Assembly: GCF_003122485.1 (NCBI RefSeq)
Contig: NZ_JRFU01000059.1
Coordinates: forward strand, 1 to 34,108
Direction: 5' to 3'
Length of the DNA stretch: 34,108 bases
Origin: Eubacterium ramulus
Lineage (GTDB): Bacteria; Bacillota; Clostridia; Lachnospirales; Lachnospiraceae
Position numbers and translations under genes: made by a program. This document shows, piece after piece, positions 7,819 to 15,758 of this stretch. The notes beneath the pieces are model-generated. The model saw only the letters and a list, made by a program, of their open reading frames with translations, was not told the origin of the DNA and made no database searches. Each line of letters begins with the position of its first letter. The first letter of the stretch is position 1.

Positions 7819-9252
7819 TTACTTCATGTCAAGTAAAATGCCATACAGCGTTTCATTTTCTTTGACTACAAAAGCCAGATTTTCTTTTGCCTGATTCAGC
7901 AGGTGAAATAATCTCCGCACTTCTGATTGACCGTTCTGCATCGGGTTCCTGGATCTGAGATATTGATCTTCGTCATAATAATAACGTTCATCTAGCACCA
8001 CAACCATTTTCTCAGTATCCTGAACTGCTGTAATGCCAAGTTCTGCACCTTCCATTTGTGGAAAATACTGATATTCCTGCCGTACATAATCCTGCACCAG
8101 CGTATCTGCCTCTTTTGCATCATTTGCGTACACCACAGACACATGTGGATATCCATTTTGATTTTTTCTTACAGGCAGATGCATCATATTTTGAATAAAA
8201 GAAGAAAGCTCTGCATTGGTGCGAATCCTGTTTGTCAAGCGGAATGTCTGCAAATCTGGCAGCTCTTCCATTCGTTTCATAGTGCTCTGATCCATTTCCT
8301 TCGGTGAAATCATTTCTTCGGAATCACTGGAAAAAATGATCGGACGATTTTCACTCATATCCAGTAATACATTTAATTTTTCAACCGAAAGCAGATGCGC
8401 CTCATCCACCAATATTGCATGATAATCCTCTAACGAAAATTGTGTTTCCAACTGATTATCTGACAAAAAATCAATTCGCTGTAAACGTTTATGTAAAATT
8501 TCCCATTTCTTTCCCGCTTCCCCACAATGAATGATACAGACCTGCTGTCGGTTGGATAGTTTCATGGCAATATCATAAAGAAGCAATGTCTTTCCGGTCC
8601 CAGGCAGACCACTGAAAGAAAAATATCCGGTCTGTTCCTCGCGGATTTTCTTTAAAATCTGACGTTTAATATCCCGCTGCTGTGCCGTCAGAAAATATTC
8701 TTTGTTTAAAAATCGATTCGGTTCTGTCAACGGCGAAAACAGATACCATTCTGCCCGAAACAGATTTTCAATATCGCCAGAATAGTCCTTGCCCTCTTTT
8801 TGCAAAGCCGCACACAATTGATTCCAACTTGCCTCTATTACATGATCGTGATTTGTCAACCGCATCAGGCGATTCTGACTGCTGATATAAGTATAAGACT
8901 GAATCGGTTTACCAAGTGCGGACAGATAATATCGATTTTGAATTAATTGTTTTTGTATCGCTTCCTCAGAAACTGCTCCACTTTTCAGCTCAATGTTGAT
9001 GATCTGATTTTCTCTGATCTGCAACAAATCAAATTCTTTGCCAAGACGTGGAATCTGAAAAGAATAAAACAGTCGAAGTGCTGATACATCCTGCATATGA
9101 AGTTCCAGCCGCTCCACCAGTGCCCGCATACTTTCCAGTTCCCACTCTTTCATTTTCAGCATGTGTTCTCTGCCGGATAACTGCTGCTCCAGTTTCTGTA
9201 AATGTTCAATATTTTGTTTTCTGGTCAATGCATAAATAGATATTGATTTCAT
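7819..9252 (-). CDS. DUF2075 P-loop ATPase/helicase with possible nuclease domain
   Basis: A 477-residue protein. Residues 1-55 are charged and helical, likely a coiled coil. Residues 70-95 contain LGKEFDLLQIR and IINIELKSG; D75 with E88-x-K90 fits a PD-(D/E)xK nuclease core such as NERD. The second half is DUF2075: Walker A GLPGTGKT (215-222), Walker B AILVDEAH (279-286), and a later LQTFRLTNRIRTN motif like an SF1 helicase arginine motif. DUF2075 proteins are grouped with Schlafen-like helicases, and their cellular role is mostly unknown; DNA or RNA processing or phage defence is possible but unproven. It stands 66 bases after the DUF606 gene and 167 before the DUF1835 gene. Confidence 0.8.
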   Translation of the reverse strand: MKSISIYALTRKQNIEHLQKLEQQLSGREHMLKMKEWELESMRALVERLELHMQDVSALRLFYSFQIPRLGKEFDLLQIRENQIINIELKSGAVSEEAIQKQLIQNRYYLSALGKPIQSYTYISSQNRLMRLTNHDHVIEASWNQLCAALQKEGKDYSGDIENLFRAEWYLFSPLTEPNRFLNKEYFLTAQQRDIKRQILKKIREEQTGYFSFSGLPGTGKTLLLYDIAMKLSNRQQVCIIHCGEAGKKWEILHKRLQRIDFLSDNQLETQFSLEDYHAILVDEAHLLSVEKLNVLLDMSENRPIIFSSDSEEMISPKEMDQSTMKRMEELPDLQTFRLTNRIRTNAELSSFIQNMMHLPVRKNQNGYPHVSVVYANDAKEADTLVQDYVRQEYQYFPQMEGAELGITAVQDTEKMVVVLDERYYYDEDQYLRSRNPMQNGQSEVRRLFHLLNQAKENLAFVVKENETLYGILLDMK

Positions 9253-9318
9253 AAATTACCCTTTATTTATTGTACAAAGATTTACTGCATTGTATCATTT
9301 TATGATTTCATTTCACTG

Positions 9319-10263
9319 TTACAATAATTTTATTAAAGTAGCACCAAACACCATCACGCAAACACCAACGATTTTCTGTACATTCATCGTTTTTTTCGGA
9401 GATTCAAATAACCCGAAATGATCTACCAGTATGCCGCCGGTTGTCAGACCGATCAGAATAATGATGACTGCCAGTCCAGTTCCAAAAATTTCTGCCAACT
9501 CTACGTTTGCAAGTACATAAATGCCACCGAATACGCCTCCGATCCACATCCACCATGGATTTTTCTTATTCATATGTTCCCGTGTCTGCACCACCGCAGA
9601 TTTCCCCTGCTTCAATCGTAAACCGATGCAAATAACGCATAAACAGCTTAATCCAACTGTAAATGAAATGGCAGACGCTTTGATCGGAGAATCGACAACT
9701 TTTCCCAGATGTCCGTTAATGGCAGTCTGCACACCACTTAATGCACCGGATAATACACCAAATATTCTCCATAACCAGATATCCGCATGTGCATTTTCTT
9801 TCGGATTATTTTTGCCGGCTTCTCTTTTTGCCAGAGATACAATTACTACGCCAGCTACAACCAAAATCGCTCCAAAGATCCGAAATACGGAAATCGGTGT
9901 TTTCAATGAATAAAAGAATCCAAAATGATCAATTACCAGCCCCACCAGAATCTGCCCCAGAACCGGCAATATAACCGCAAGCGTTCCGCCCAATTTTGCA
10001 AACAGTAAAATATTTCCAGTAACATATATAAAACTACAGATTCCACCAAACCAAATCCAGACTGGCTCCTGCAACATTTTATCAAATGGAATATGTACAC
10101 CCTGTCCTAAAATCAATAATAACAATACTAAAAATATCAATGAAACTGCAAAAGATACAAGCGATGCCCGATAAGGGGAACCTACTTTTTTCCGTAATCT
10201 TGCATTGATGCTTGTTTGAATCGGGACACCAATACCTGCCAGTATTCCAAAAATAATAGACAT
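9319..10263 (-). CDS. Tandem DUF606 (YdcZ) DMT-superfamily transporter
   Basis: A 314-residue integral membrane protein built from two homologous halves, each resembling the DUF606/YdcZ branch of the drug/metabolite transporter superfamily. The first half carries IFGILAGIGVPIQTSINARL and ILVGLVIDHFGFF. The second carries IFGVLSGALSGVQTAINGHL and TTGGILVDHFGLF. About ten transmembrane helices are expected. Single-domain relatives usually occur as gene pairs, so this is a natural fusion. The substrate is unknown. The promoter at 10409-10437 is strong, and the leader holds a terminator hairpin, so expression may be controlled by premature termination. Confidence 0.9.
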   Translation of the reverse strand: MSIIFGILAGIGVPIQTSINARLRKKVGSPYRASLVSFAVSLIFLVLLLLILGQGVHIPFDKMLQEPVWIWFGGICSFIYVTGNILLFAKLGGTLAVILPVLGQILVGLVIDHFGFFYSLKTPISVFRIFGAILVVAGVVIVSLAKREAGKNNPKENAHADIWLWRIFGVLSGALSGVQTAINGHLGKVVDSPIKASAISFTVGLSCLCVICIGLRLKQGKSAVVQTREHMNKKNPWWMWIGGVFGGIYVLANVELAEIFGTGLAVIIILIGLTTGGILVDHFGLFESPKKTMNVQKIVGVCVMVFGATLIKLL

Positions 10264-10304
10264 TTTCCAACCTCTCCTCTACTTCCTATTTTCTATCATA
10301 CACC

Positions 10305-10359
10305 AAAAAAGACTATAAACCAAACTGTTATGTTCAGAAACAGTAAAATTTATAGTCTT
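10305..10359 (-). terminator. Terminator hairpin in the leader of the DUF606 gene
   Basis: AAGACTATAAA (10309-10319) pairs with TTTATAGTCTT (10349-10359), with an inner stem ACTGTT (10324-10329) and AACAGT (10339-10344). On the minus strand the stem is followed by a run of six T. It lies downstream of the promoter and about 45 bases before the start codon, so it can act as an attenuator. It may also stop transcripts arriving from the flavoprotein gene. Confidence 0.75.
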
Positions 10360-10408
10360 CTTTTATGTTGAGACAAACTTATTATTCATTTATTTCATGT
10401 ATTTTTTT

Positions 10409-10437
10409 ATATTAACGATGTTATATGTATTTGTCAA
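10409..10437 (-). promoter_or_regulatory. Promoter of the DUF606 transporter gene
   Basis: On the minus strand a perfect TTGACA (10432-10437) and TAATAT (10409-10414) are separated by 17 bases. The predicted transcript starts near 10402 and has a leader of about 138 bases. Confidence 0.75.
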
Positions 10438-10580
10438 TCATTTATAGCATTTCGCCTTCCTATACCATTCCAGGAAGACATCTAACTTAAGCCTATTATC
10501 CAGATTCAATGTTCTACTGATAACTTTTCTTTCTCAAATTCACGGTCAGTTTTGATTCTATCATATAGTAATCCACTCAA
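10438..10580. other. Intergenic stretch after the flavoprotein gene
   Basis: With 10264-10437 this makes a 317-base gap between genes. This part holds only a small hairpin (CTTCCT and AGGAAG, near 10456-10476) without a T-run. I see no gene here. Confidence 0.4.
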
Positions 10581-11120
10581 TCATACATGTTTTCCCATAT
10601 CATATGCCTGTTGTAAAACCTGTGGACATTCTTTTACCAATCCGGCCTCCATGATATTTGGCGCATAAATTTTTCCCTTCACCACAGAATGATCCAAATG
10701 CTCCACAAATCCATCCAAATCTCCAAGGGAACGTTCAATGATATCTGTTCCAAGTCCTGCTGAAACAATATAATAAACATCCTTATGTCCAAGATTTTGC
10801 CAGATTGGATATGTTCTGTCGATAAAACATTTCATCTGTGCTGTCACACCATAAAAATAAACCGGAGTTGCCAGCACAAGCACATCTGCCTTCTGAAATA
10901 TTTCTAAAATTTCAGCCATATCATCATACAGAACGCAGATTCCATTATTACGCATGCAGCCATCACATGCACGGCAAAATCCAATCTGCCTTTCCGCAAT
11001 TTGAATCAGATCAACATGATGTCCGGATGCTTTTGCCCCTTCCTGAAATCTTTCACATAATAGTTGTGAATTTCCATTCTTTCTCGGACTTCCTGATATA
11101 ATCAATACACGTTTTTGCAT
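10581..11120 (-). CDS. Iron-sulfur flavoprotein / NADPH-dependent FMN reductase family
   Basis: A 179-residue flavodoxin-fold oxidoreductase. The FMN phosphate loop is SGSPRKNGNSQ near the N-terminus. FCRACDGCMRNNGICVLYDD shows the compact cysteine pattern C-x2-C-x2-C-x6-C, as in archaeal and clostridial iron-sulfur flavoproteins that hold a [4Fe-4S] cluster near FMN. Next comes DVLVLATPVYFYGVTAQMK, the conserved flavin-contact segment. It probably carries electrons or reduces quinones or other acceptors in the cytoplasm. The partner is unknown; an EFR1 protein is encoded 2.5 kb away, but no link is shown. GAGGAAC precedes the ATG. Confidence 0.85.
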   Translation of the reverse strand: MQKRVLIISGSPRKNGNSQLLCERFQEGAKASGHHVDLIQIAERQIGFCRACDGCMRNNGICVLYDDMAEILEIFQKADVLVLATPVYFYGVTAQMKCFIDRTYPIWQNLGHKDVYYIVSAGLGTDIIERSLGDLDGFVEHLDHSVVKGKIYAPNIMEAGLVKECPQVLQQAYDMGKHV

Positions 11121-11209
11121 ACTTTGTTCCTCTCTATTTTTATATATACATAAAAATTCCGAATAAGAATATATCTTTATAAATAAGAATATACTTTTTG
11201 TTCTGTTTA

Positions 11210-12142
11210 TTAAAATAAATCCAACATACTATCCAGATAAATTGCTTCTCTGACCTGCAGTTGATACTCTGGTTTGGTCATATAATACAATAAAAATTCT
11301 AATACAATGGCACTACCTAATCCACGGCCTTCAATTTTAAAATTTGTAAATCCTATTGGCACATACACATTCTGAATATCGCCAATACTGATAAATGCTG
11401 GATTTTTCATCGCCTCTGAAAAACGATATCCATATGCAGCATTTGGTGCTGTACAATGATGATCCGGACAGTTCTCCCCCAGGTTTTGGCGACTGACCGT
11501 CTCATAACATCTCTTTCTATCAGTGCAGCCAATCCAGCAACACTCATTGCACAAAAATTCTGCTTTGTCTTTTTCTGATTGCGTCAATGTATTTAACTGT
11601 TCAAATGCCTTATTCAATCTGAAATCAGGTACAACATACTGAAACTCTTCTCGTTTTACTTCCTTTGCAAATTCGTGAAAATCGGTCAATACTTTCGTTG
11701 TAGAAGATACTAAATAAAGATTCGGATAGTTTTGTTTTAAATAATCCACCAGTAATTCCGAATGGACGATAACACCATTTTTTACACTATTATTTTCTGA
11801 ATTACCATCTTCACTTCCTTGCTCAAATAAGGCACATAATTCGTTGCACTTTCTATCTGATAAATGTGCTTTTCTAAGCATGGAATTACTGAAAGTCAAT
11901 CGGGCAGATATGCCATATTCATTTATCAATTTTAAAACTTCTTGCGGATTTTCGTCTCCACTTCCGATTCGCCCACCGCCCCAGAGACAGTCTGTCGGTG
12001 CACCGTAAATGGAACTGATCTCACACCAGTCATAAAAATATTCTCTATGCTCCTGATAAAGAGAAAGGAATATTCTATACAGTTCATAAAATTCAAACAA
12101 TCCCGGCAAATGGTAATATGCTTTTTTCTTAATGACATTCAT
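11210..12142 (-). CDS. U32-peptidase-like cysteine-rich protein, function unknown
   Basis: A 310-residue protein I cannot assign a function to. The pattern of strands (LYLVSSTTKVLTDF, YVVPDFRLNKAFEQL) followed by the cysteine cluster CNECCWIGC...C resembles the TIM-barrel U32 peptidase/UbiU-UbiV type, where such cysteines bind an Fe-S cluster. Further cysteines follow in ENCPDHHC. The end, FKIEGRGLGSAIVLEFLLYY, is also U32-like. The homology is suggestive, not certain. The ATG lies ten bases after the hipA stop, with only a weak ribosome site (GAGTGATG), which suggests translational coupling and transcription from the hipBA promoter. Similar proteins seem to occur in gut Clostridia without HipA, so a toxin-antitoxin role is not implied. 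Confidence 0.5.
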   Translation of the reverse strand: MNVIKKKAYYHLPGLFEFYELYRIFLSLYQEHREYFYDWCEISSIYGAPTDCLWGGGRIGSGDENPQEVLKLINEYGISARLTFSNSMLRKAHLSDRKCNELCALFEQGSEDGNSENNSVKNGVIVHSELLVDYLKQNYPNLYLVSSTTKVLTDFHEFAKEVKREEFQYVVPDFRLNKAFEQLNTLTQSEKDKAEFLCNECCWIGCTDRKRCYETVSRQNLGENCPDHHCTAPNAAYGYRFSEAMKNPAFISIGDIQNVYVPIGFTNFKIEGRGLGSAIVLEFLLYYMTKPEYQLQVREAIYLDSMLDLF

Positions 12143-12152
12143 TTTTCATCAC

Positions 12153-13289
12153 TCATCTATTTAAATACATTCCAAGCATTTCATTTACACAACTTTTTAT
12201 CTCAGTTATGATATCCATACAGAGTTCTTTTTTTATTCCAGCCATAGTTCCAACTGCAAGAAGCTCTTTCTTTCCAGGATTACGACCATTTCCATCTACC
12301 GTAGTCGTATGTTCCCCATAATATGTGTTGCTGTATGTGAGATCATATGCCGGACTCAATCGCCAGCTATCTGCAGATTCATCATACAAATAGGTGAAAT
12401 TTTTAGAATGATCATCTCTGTTATGTGCAAAAACATTGAAACACATACGTCGGAACATATTTTCAACATCATCTTTGTTATCTCTTGTAATTATTTTCGT
12501 TAATTTCATCAAACTATGATAATCCAGACTTGGTTGCTCAAAATCTAACTCTAAAAGTGCTGCTGCTGTCAACATATGCACCCTTTTTGTCCCAGATATA
12601 TCCGATATACGATCAAATCGTTTTATCCCAAAATATCCTTCACAGACCTCTGATGGGAACAATTTTGTCTCACTCATTGTAATTCCGCATTTTCTGGCAC
12701 AACAGGAATAATCATATTCCATTTTTCCTGCATTCTCACCATCTACATGTGCTGAAAATTTAATGATCCAATCCTCATCATTTATCGTAGTCATAATTTT
12801 AGGTCTGGCACCACCACTCGTTCCACCCAGGCGATATAATTCATCAAGTTTATCCGAATATTCTGTGTGCAAAATCTTCTGACATTGAAAAGCTAATTCG
12901 TCCAAATCCGTATTGTCATTCTCTTCCGAAAAACCTTGCTCTGGATAATAGGTCAATGCACCCATACCCGATTTTCCAACGATTGCCAGTCTGTCAATCA
13001 CCGTTAGTTTGTCAGGATTCTGTTCATGTGCCAACAACAATCGTTTCAACAATAATCTCCCCCAATGATCCGGAAGACTATCAGCAAACACTCCAAAAAG
13101 ACCATCAAAATAATCTTTTGTGGGAACAAATACCTGATTTTCTAAAGGCAGTGAAAAAGGGCTGATTGAAAAACCTTGTTCTAGCCAACTGTCATCATAT
13201 TGAAAAACCACCTTATGATTTGCAGCCAGCGCTAATGTTCCAACAACTCTGTTATCAAAAAGCACTTGTAATGCTTTATTTTGTTTCAT
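12153..13289 (-). CDS. hipA: HipA-type serine/threonine kinase toxin
   Basis: A 378-residue HipA-family kinase. Characterised members phosphorylate aminoacyl-tRNA synthetases such as GltX and cause growth arrest. An N-terminal HipA_N region (SISPFSLPLE, DSLPDHWGRLLLKR) is followed by the kinase domain. GGTSGGARPK (156-164) is the glycine-rich loop, WIIKF the ATP-site strand, GYFGIKRFDR a core strand, HNRDDHSKNF the catalytic loop with D292 and N297, and SPAYDLTYS the metal site with D316. All key residues are present, so it is probably active. Its ATG overlaps the end of hipB by 14 bases. The third gene follows after ten bases. The cellular target cannot be read from sequence. Confidence 0.92.
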   Translation of the reverse strand: MKQNKALQVLFDNRVVGTLALAANHKVVFQYDDSWLEQGFSISPFSLPLENQVFVPTKDYFDGLFGVFADSLPDHWGRLLLKRLLLAHEQNPDKLTVIDRLAIVGKSGMGALTYYPEQGFSEENDNTDLDELAFQCQKILHTEYSDKLDELYRLGGTSGGARPKIMTTINDEDWIIKFSAHVDGENAGKMEYDYSCCARKCGITMSETKLFPSEVCEGYFGIKRFDRISDISGTKRVHMLTAAALLELDFEQPSLDYHSLMKLTKIITRDNKDDVENMFRRMCFNVFAHNRDDHSKNFTYLYDESADSWRLSPAYDLTYSNTYYGEHTTTVDGNGRNPGKKELLAVGTMAGIKKELCMDIITEIKSCVNEMLGMYLNR

Positions 13290-13554
13290 TTAGAACCTCC
13301 TGTATATTTCTGTAAGGTACCTGTAAAAAAAGACTTCTGAGTTCATCTGCAATATCCAGCGCCATTGCTATTTTCGTCAATGAGATCAGAGAAATCTGCC
13401 CGGTAGTTTCAAATCTTTTTATTGATCCGTGGCTGACTCCACTCATAGCTGCCAGCTTTTCCTGTGAAATAGATCGCCTTTTTCGAATATTCCGTACTCG
13501 CTGTGCTAGCTTTTGATCCAATTCTTCTGCTGTTTCCCATACTAACCGCTCCAT
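13276..13554 (-). CDS. hipB: HipB-like XRE-family antitoxin/repressor
   Basis: About 92 residues with an XRE helix-turn-helix, VRNIRKRRSISQEKLAAMSG and VSHGSIKRFE, filling the middle of the protein. It is expected to bind HipA, hold it inactive and repress its own operon. There are two possible ATGs. The one at 13554 is preferred because AGGTGG stands just before it, though the spacing is short; the other, at 13566, lacks a ribosome site. Two palindromes directly upstream are probable operators. The overlap with hipA gives tight translational coupling, as is usual for this pair. Confidence 0.88.
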   Translation of the reverse strand: MERLVWETAEELDQKLAQRVRNIRKRRSISQEKLAAMSGVSHGSIKRFETTGQISLISLTKIAMALDIADELRSLFLQVPYRNIQEVLNETK

Positions 13555-13570
13555 ATGCCACCTCATTATA

Positions 13571-13629
13571 TAGATAATATTTTATCTAAAATTACATATT
13601 TTTATTCAAAATAGATAATATTCTATCTA
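13571..13629 (-). promoter_or_regulatory. Twin palindromic operators and promoter of hipBA
   Basis: TAGATAATATTTTATCTA (13571-13588) and TAGATAATATTCTATCTA (13612-13629) are near-identical 18-bp palindromes. Their starts are 41 bases apart, about four helical turns, so they face the same side of DNA. The arms (TAGATA...TATCTA) resemble in layout the TATCC-N8-GGATA sites of E. coli HipB. The AT-rich space between them contains TTGAAT and a -10-like ATAAAA/TAAAAT, so the promoter probably lies within the operator pair. Confidence 0.75.
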
Positions 13630-13695
13630 TACAAATTTTATCATATAATTCATACAACATCAATATCAGTCCGATAAATAATAGGTTGTAAAAGA

Positions 13696-14451
13696 TTAAT
13701 CAAAAATTTTTTCAAAAGTATATCGTGGTTTTCCTTCGCTTTTCTTTCCATATTCGATTGCTTCTGCCGGGCAATAACAGATACATGCCATACAGTGCGT
13801 ACAATTTGAACCCCATGCAGGTTTTCCATTTTTCAACTGAACATTGTTTAACGGACAGACCTGTACGCATTTGCCACAACTTATACAAGCATCCGTAGCC
13901 ATAAACTTGTCTGCTTTTACAAACATTGGATAAAAAATAGTATTTACCGCGCTGCTCATAATTTTATCATACATATTATTACGCGGCTTTGAAAACTCCC
14001 GTTTTGCCTGAATATCTTTTATTACGTCATCAATCGACGGTTCTGCTTTTGCAACAATCTCCTTTGCTTCCGCTTTACCCGGAACGCCAAACATTGCGAT
14101 ATAGTTTTCTGGCATCACAATCTGTGCAGTTCCCATATAAGAAAGATGCAATTGTCGACTTAATTCCTGATTGTATTTTGCTGCATTTCCAATTTCGCCA
14201 CCACAGTCCATCACAAACCAGATTTTCTTCGCTTCTGGAAATTTTGTCTGCTGTAACCAGCTCAAAACAACACGCGGAATTCTCCATGCATAAGTCGGAA
14301 CAACAATCACCATACTTTTACCAGTCATGACATTAGCCGTATTTCCTTCTTTTATCCGATCATTCATACTCAATATGTCTTCATTTAGTGCTGTTGCAAT
14401 TCGTTCAGCAATATATTTACTGTTTCCAGTTCCTGTAAAATATAAAACCAT
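13696..14451 (-). CDS. EFR1-family flavodoxin-ferredoxin protein
   Basis: A 251-residue fused electron carrier. The N-terminal flavodoxin-like domain starts MVLYFTGTGNSKYIAERIA, the FMN phosphate loop of EFR1 proteins, and includes VVPTYAWRIPRVV. The C-terminal ferredoxin domain has two complete [4Fe-4S] motifs, CISCGKCVQVCP and CTHCMACICYCP. It should be a cytoplasmic low-potential redox protein, but no partner is known. The ATG lies 16 bases after the GNAT stop with AAGGAGC between, so the two genes form an operon. Confidence 0.9.
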   Translation of the reverse strand: MVLYFTGTGNSKYIAERIATALNEDILSMNDRIKEGNTANVMTGKSMVIVVPTYAWRIPRVVLSWLQQTKFPEAKKIWFVMDCGGEIGNAAKYNQELSRQLHLSYMGTAQIVMPENYIAMFGVPGKAEAKEIVAKAEPSIDDVIKDIQAKREFSKPRNNMYDKIMSSAVNTIFYPMFVKADKFMATDACISCGKCVQVCPLNNVQLKNGKPAWGSNCTHCMACICYCPAEAIEYGKKSEGKPRYTFEKIFD

Positions 14452-14467
14452 TTTAAATGCTCCTTCT

Positions 14468-14911
14468 CTATATTTTTTTCATATATAACAGTGGATATGG
14501 ATTTCCTTCCTCATCATAATCCGTCCGTTTATACGTTTTAAATCCCATATGTCTGTAAAATCCAACTGCCTGTGGATTCTGTTCATTCACAGTAAGTTCT
14601 TGTATTCCATAATTTTCAATACCGTATTGTAACAATTGTTTTCCAACACCTTTCCCGCGTTCTGCAGACAAAAGGAATAACATTTCCAAGCGTTGGTTTT
14701 CAATTCCCATAAATGCAATCATTTTTCCTGATTCATCTTCAGCAACAATCAGATGTGCTACGTCACTTAAAGCCTGTGGTACATATTCTTTAATCTGATC
14801 TATCTCTTTACCCGCAAGGAAATCATGCGTTGTACGTACAGAATCTTCCCATATCTTCAACAAAACATTCATTATTTCTGGTGTTCGCTCCTCAATTTCA
14901 TACATGTTCAT
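14468..14911 (-). CDS. GNAT-family N-acetyltransferase
   Basis: About 147 residues with a full GNAT fold: the N-terminal strand MYEIEERTPEIMNVLLKIWE, the acetyl-CoA loop RGKGVGKQLLQYG, and NPQAVGFYRHMGFK near the end. VRTTHDFL is typical of the YjaB-like branch of small GNATs. The substrate is unknown. The frame opens at 14929, but the ATG at 14911 fits an upstream AGGAG better. It is the first gene of a two-gene operon with the EFR1 gene. Confidence 0.87.
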   Translation of the reverse strand: MNMYEIEERTPEIMNVLLKIWEDSVRTTHDFLAGKEIDQIKEYVPQALSDVAHLIVAEDESGKMIAFMGIENQRLEMLFLLSAERGKGVGKQLLQYGIENYGIQELTVNEQNPQAVGFYRHMGFKTYKRTDYDEEGNPYPLLYMKKI

Positions 14912-15060
14912 ATCTCTACTTCTCCTCATATTTATCTATCATACCAAAAATCATAAGAAAAAAGAATCAAAAACCACTTATATTTTCATCTGGTACAACA
15001 GTTTTAAAAATGCTATCATAAAAAGCAGAAACATAAACACAGAAAGGATGACACGTTATC

Positions 15061-15699
15061 ATGAATAAAAGAAAACTGCGTAATCTGGAAGTAAATCCAA
15101 TTGGTGTGGGATGTATGGGTTTTTCTCACGGCTATGGTGAAATCCCATCTGAAGAATACAGCATTCAGGCCATTCAGAAGGCACAGGCGGTTCATCCACT
15201 TTCTGCCATTCAGAATATCTATTCCATGGTGGAACGAAGCTGTGAAGAAGAAGTCATTCCTTATTGCATGGAACACAATATTGCACTGGTACCGTTTTCT
15301 CCAATTGCCAGTGGACTTCTGTCCGGAAAAGTAAACACAAGCACTGATTTTTCTCATAATGACGATGTCCGAAAATTCGTTCCACAGTTAAAAAAAGAAA
15401 ATCTGGAAGCCAATCAACCATTGATCCAGCTGATTGAAACATATGCCAAGGCAAAAAATGCTACTGATGCTCAGATTGCCCTTGCATGGATGCTCCACAA
15501 ATATCCAAACGTTGTTCCGATTCCGGGTTCCAAAAATCAGGAACGGATTCTCGAAAATCTTGCAGCCTGGGATGTGATACTGACCGATGAAGAATTTAAC
15601 GACTTAGACAAGGCTTTAGAACAGCTTCCTGTTCAGGGATTCCGCGGTCATGTAGAATTTCAGGGTGGAACCATGGCAGACTGGGGAAAAAGGAAATAA
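15061..15699 (+). pseudogene. Aldo-keto reductase with in-frame loss of the catalytic core
   Basis: A 212-codon open frame with both ends of an aldo-keto reductase. The N-terminus has VNPIGVGCMGFSHGYG. The C-terminal half has SAIQNIYSMVERS, IALVPFSPIASGLLSGK, AQIALAWMLH and VPIPGSKNQERILENL. Family members have about 310-330 residues. Around residues 34-42 the sequence jumps from the first barrel helix to the strand before SAIQN, so roughly 115-120 residues are gone. The missing part would hold the Asp-Tyr-Lys-His catalytic tetrad. A direct repeat CATTCAG (15162-15168 and 15171-15177) marks the likely junction. The frame, start region and AAGGATG ribosome site remain, so a protein may be made, but it cannot be a normal reductase. 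Confidence 0.85.
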
Positions 15700-15718
15700 T
15701 ACTTTCATAAATTACAAT

Positions 15719-15746
15719 GGGGGAGATACGATAACATATCTCCCCC
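15719..15746. terminator. Bidirectional terminator between convergent genes
   Basis: A perfect 10-bp stem, GGGGGAGATA with TATCTCCCCC around an eight-base loop, lies between the end of the aldo-keto reductase gene (+) and the end of the 190-residue gene (-). T-richness on either side is modest. Confidence 0.75.
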
Positions 15747-15758
15747 AAATTATTCTTT

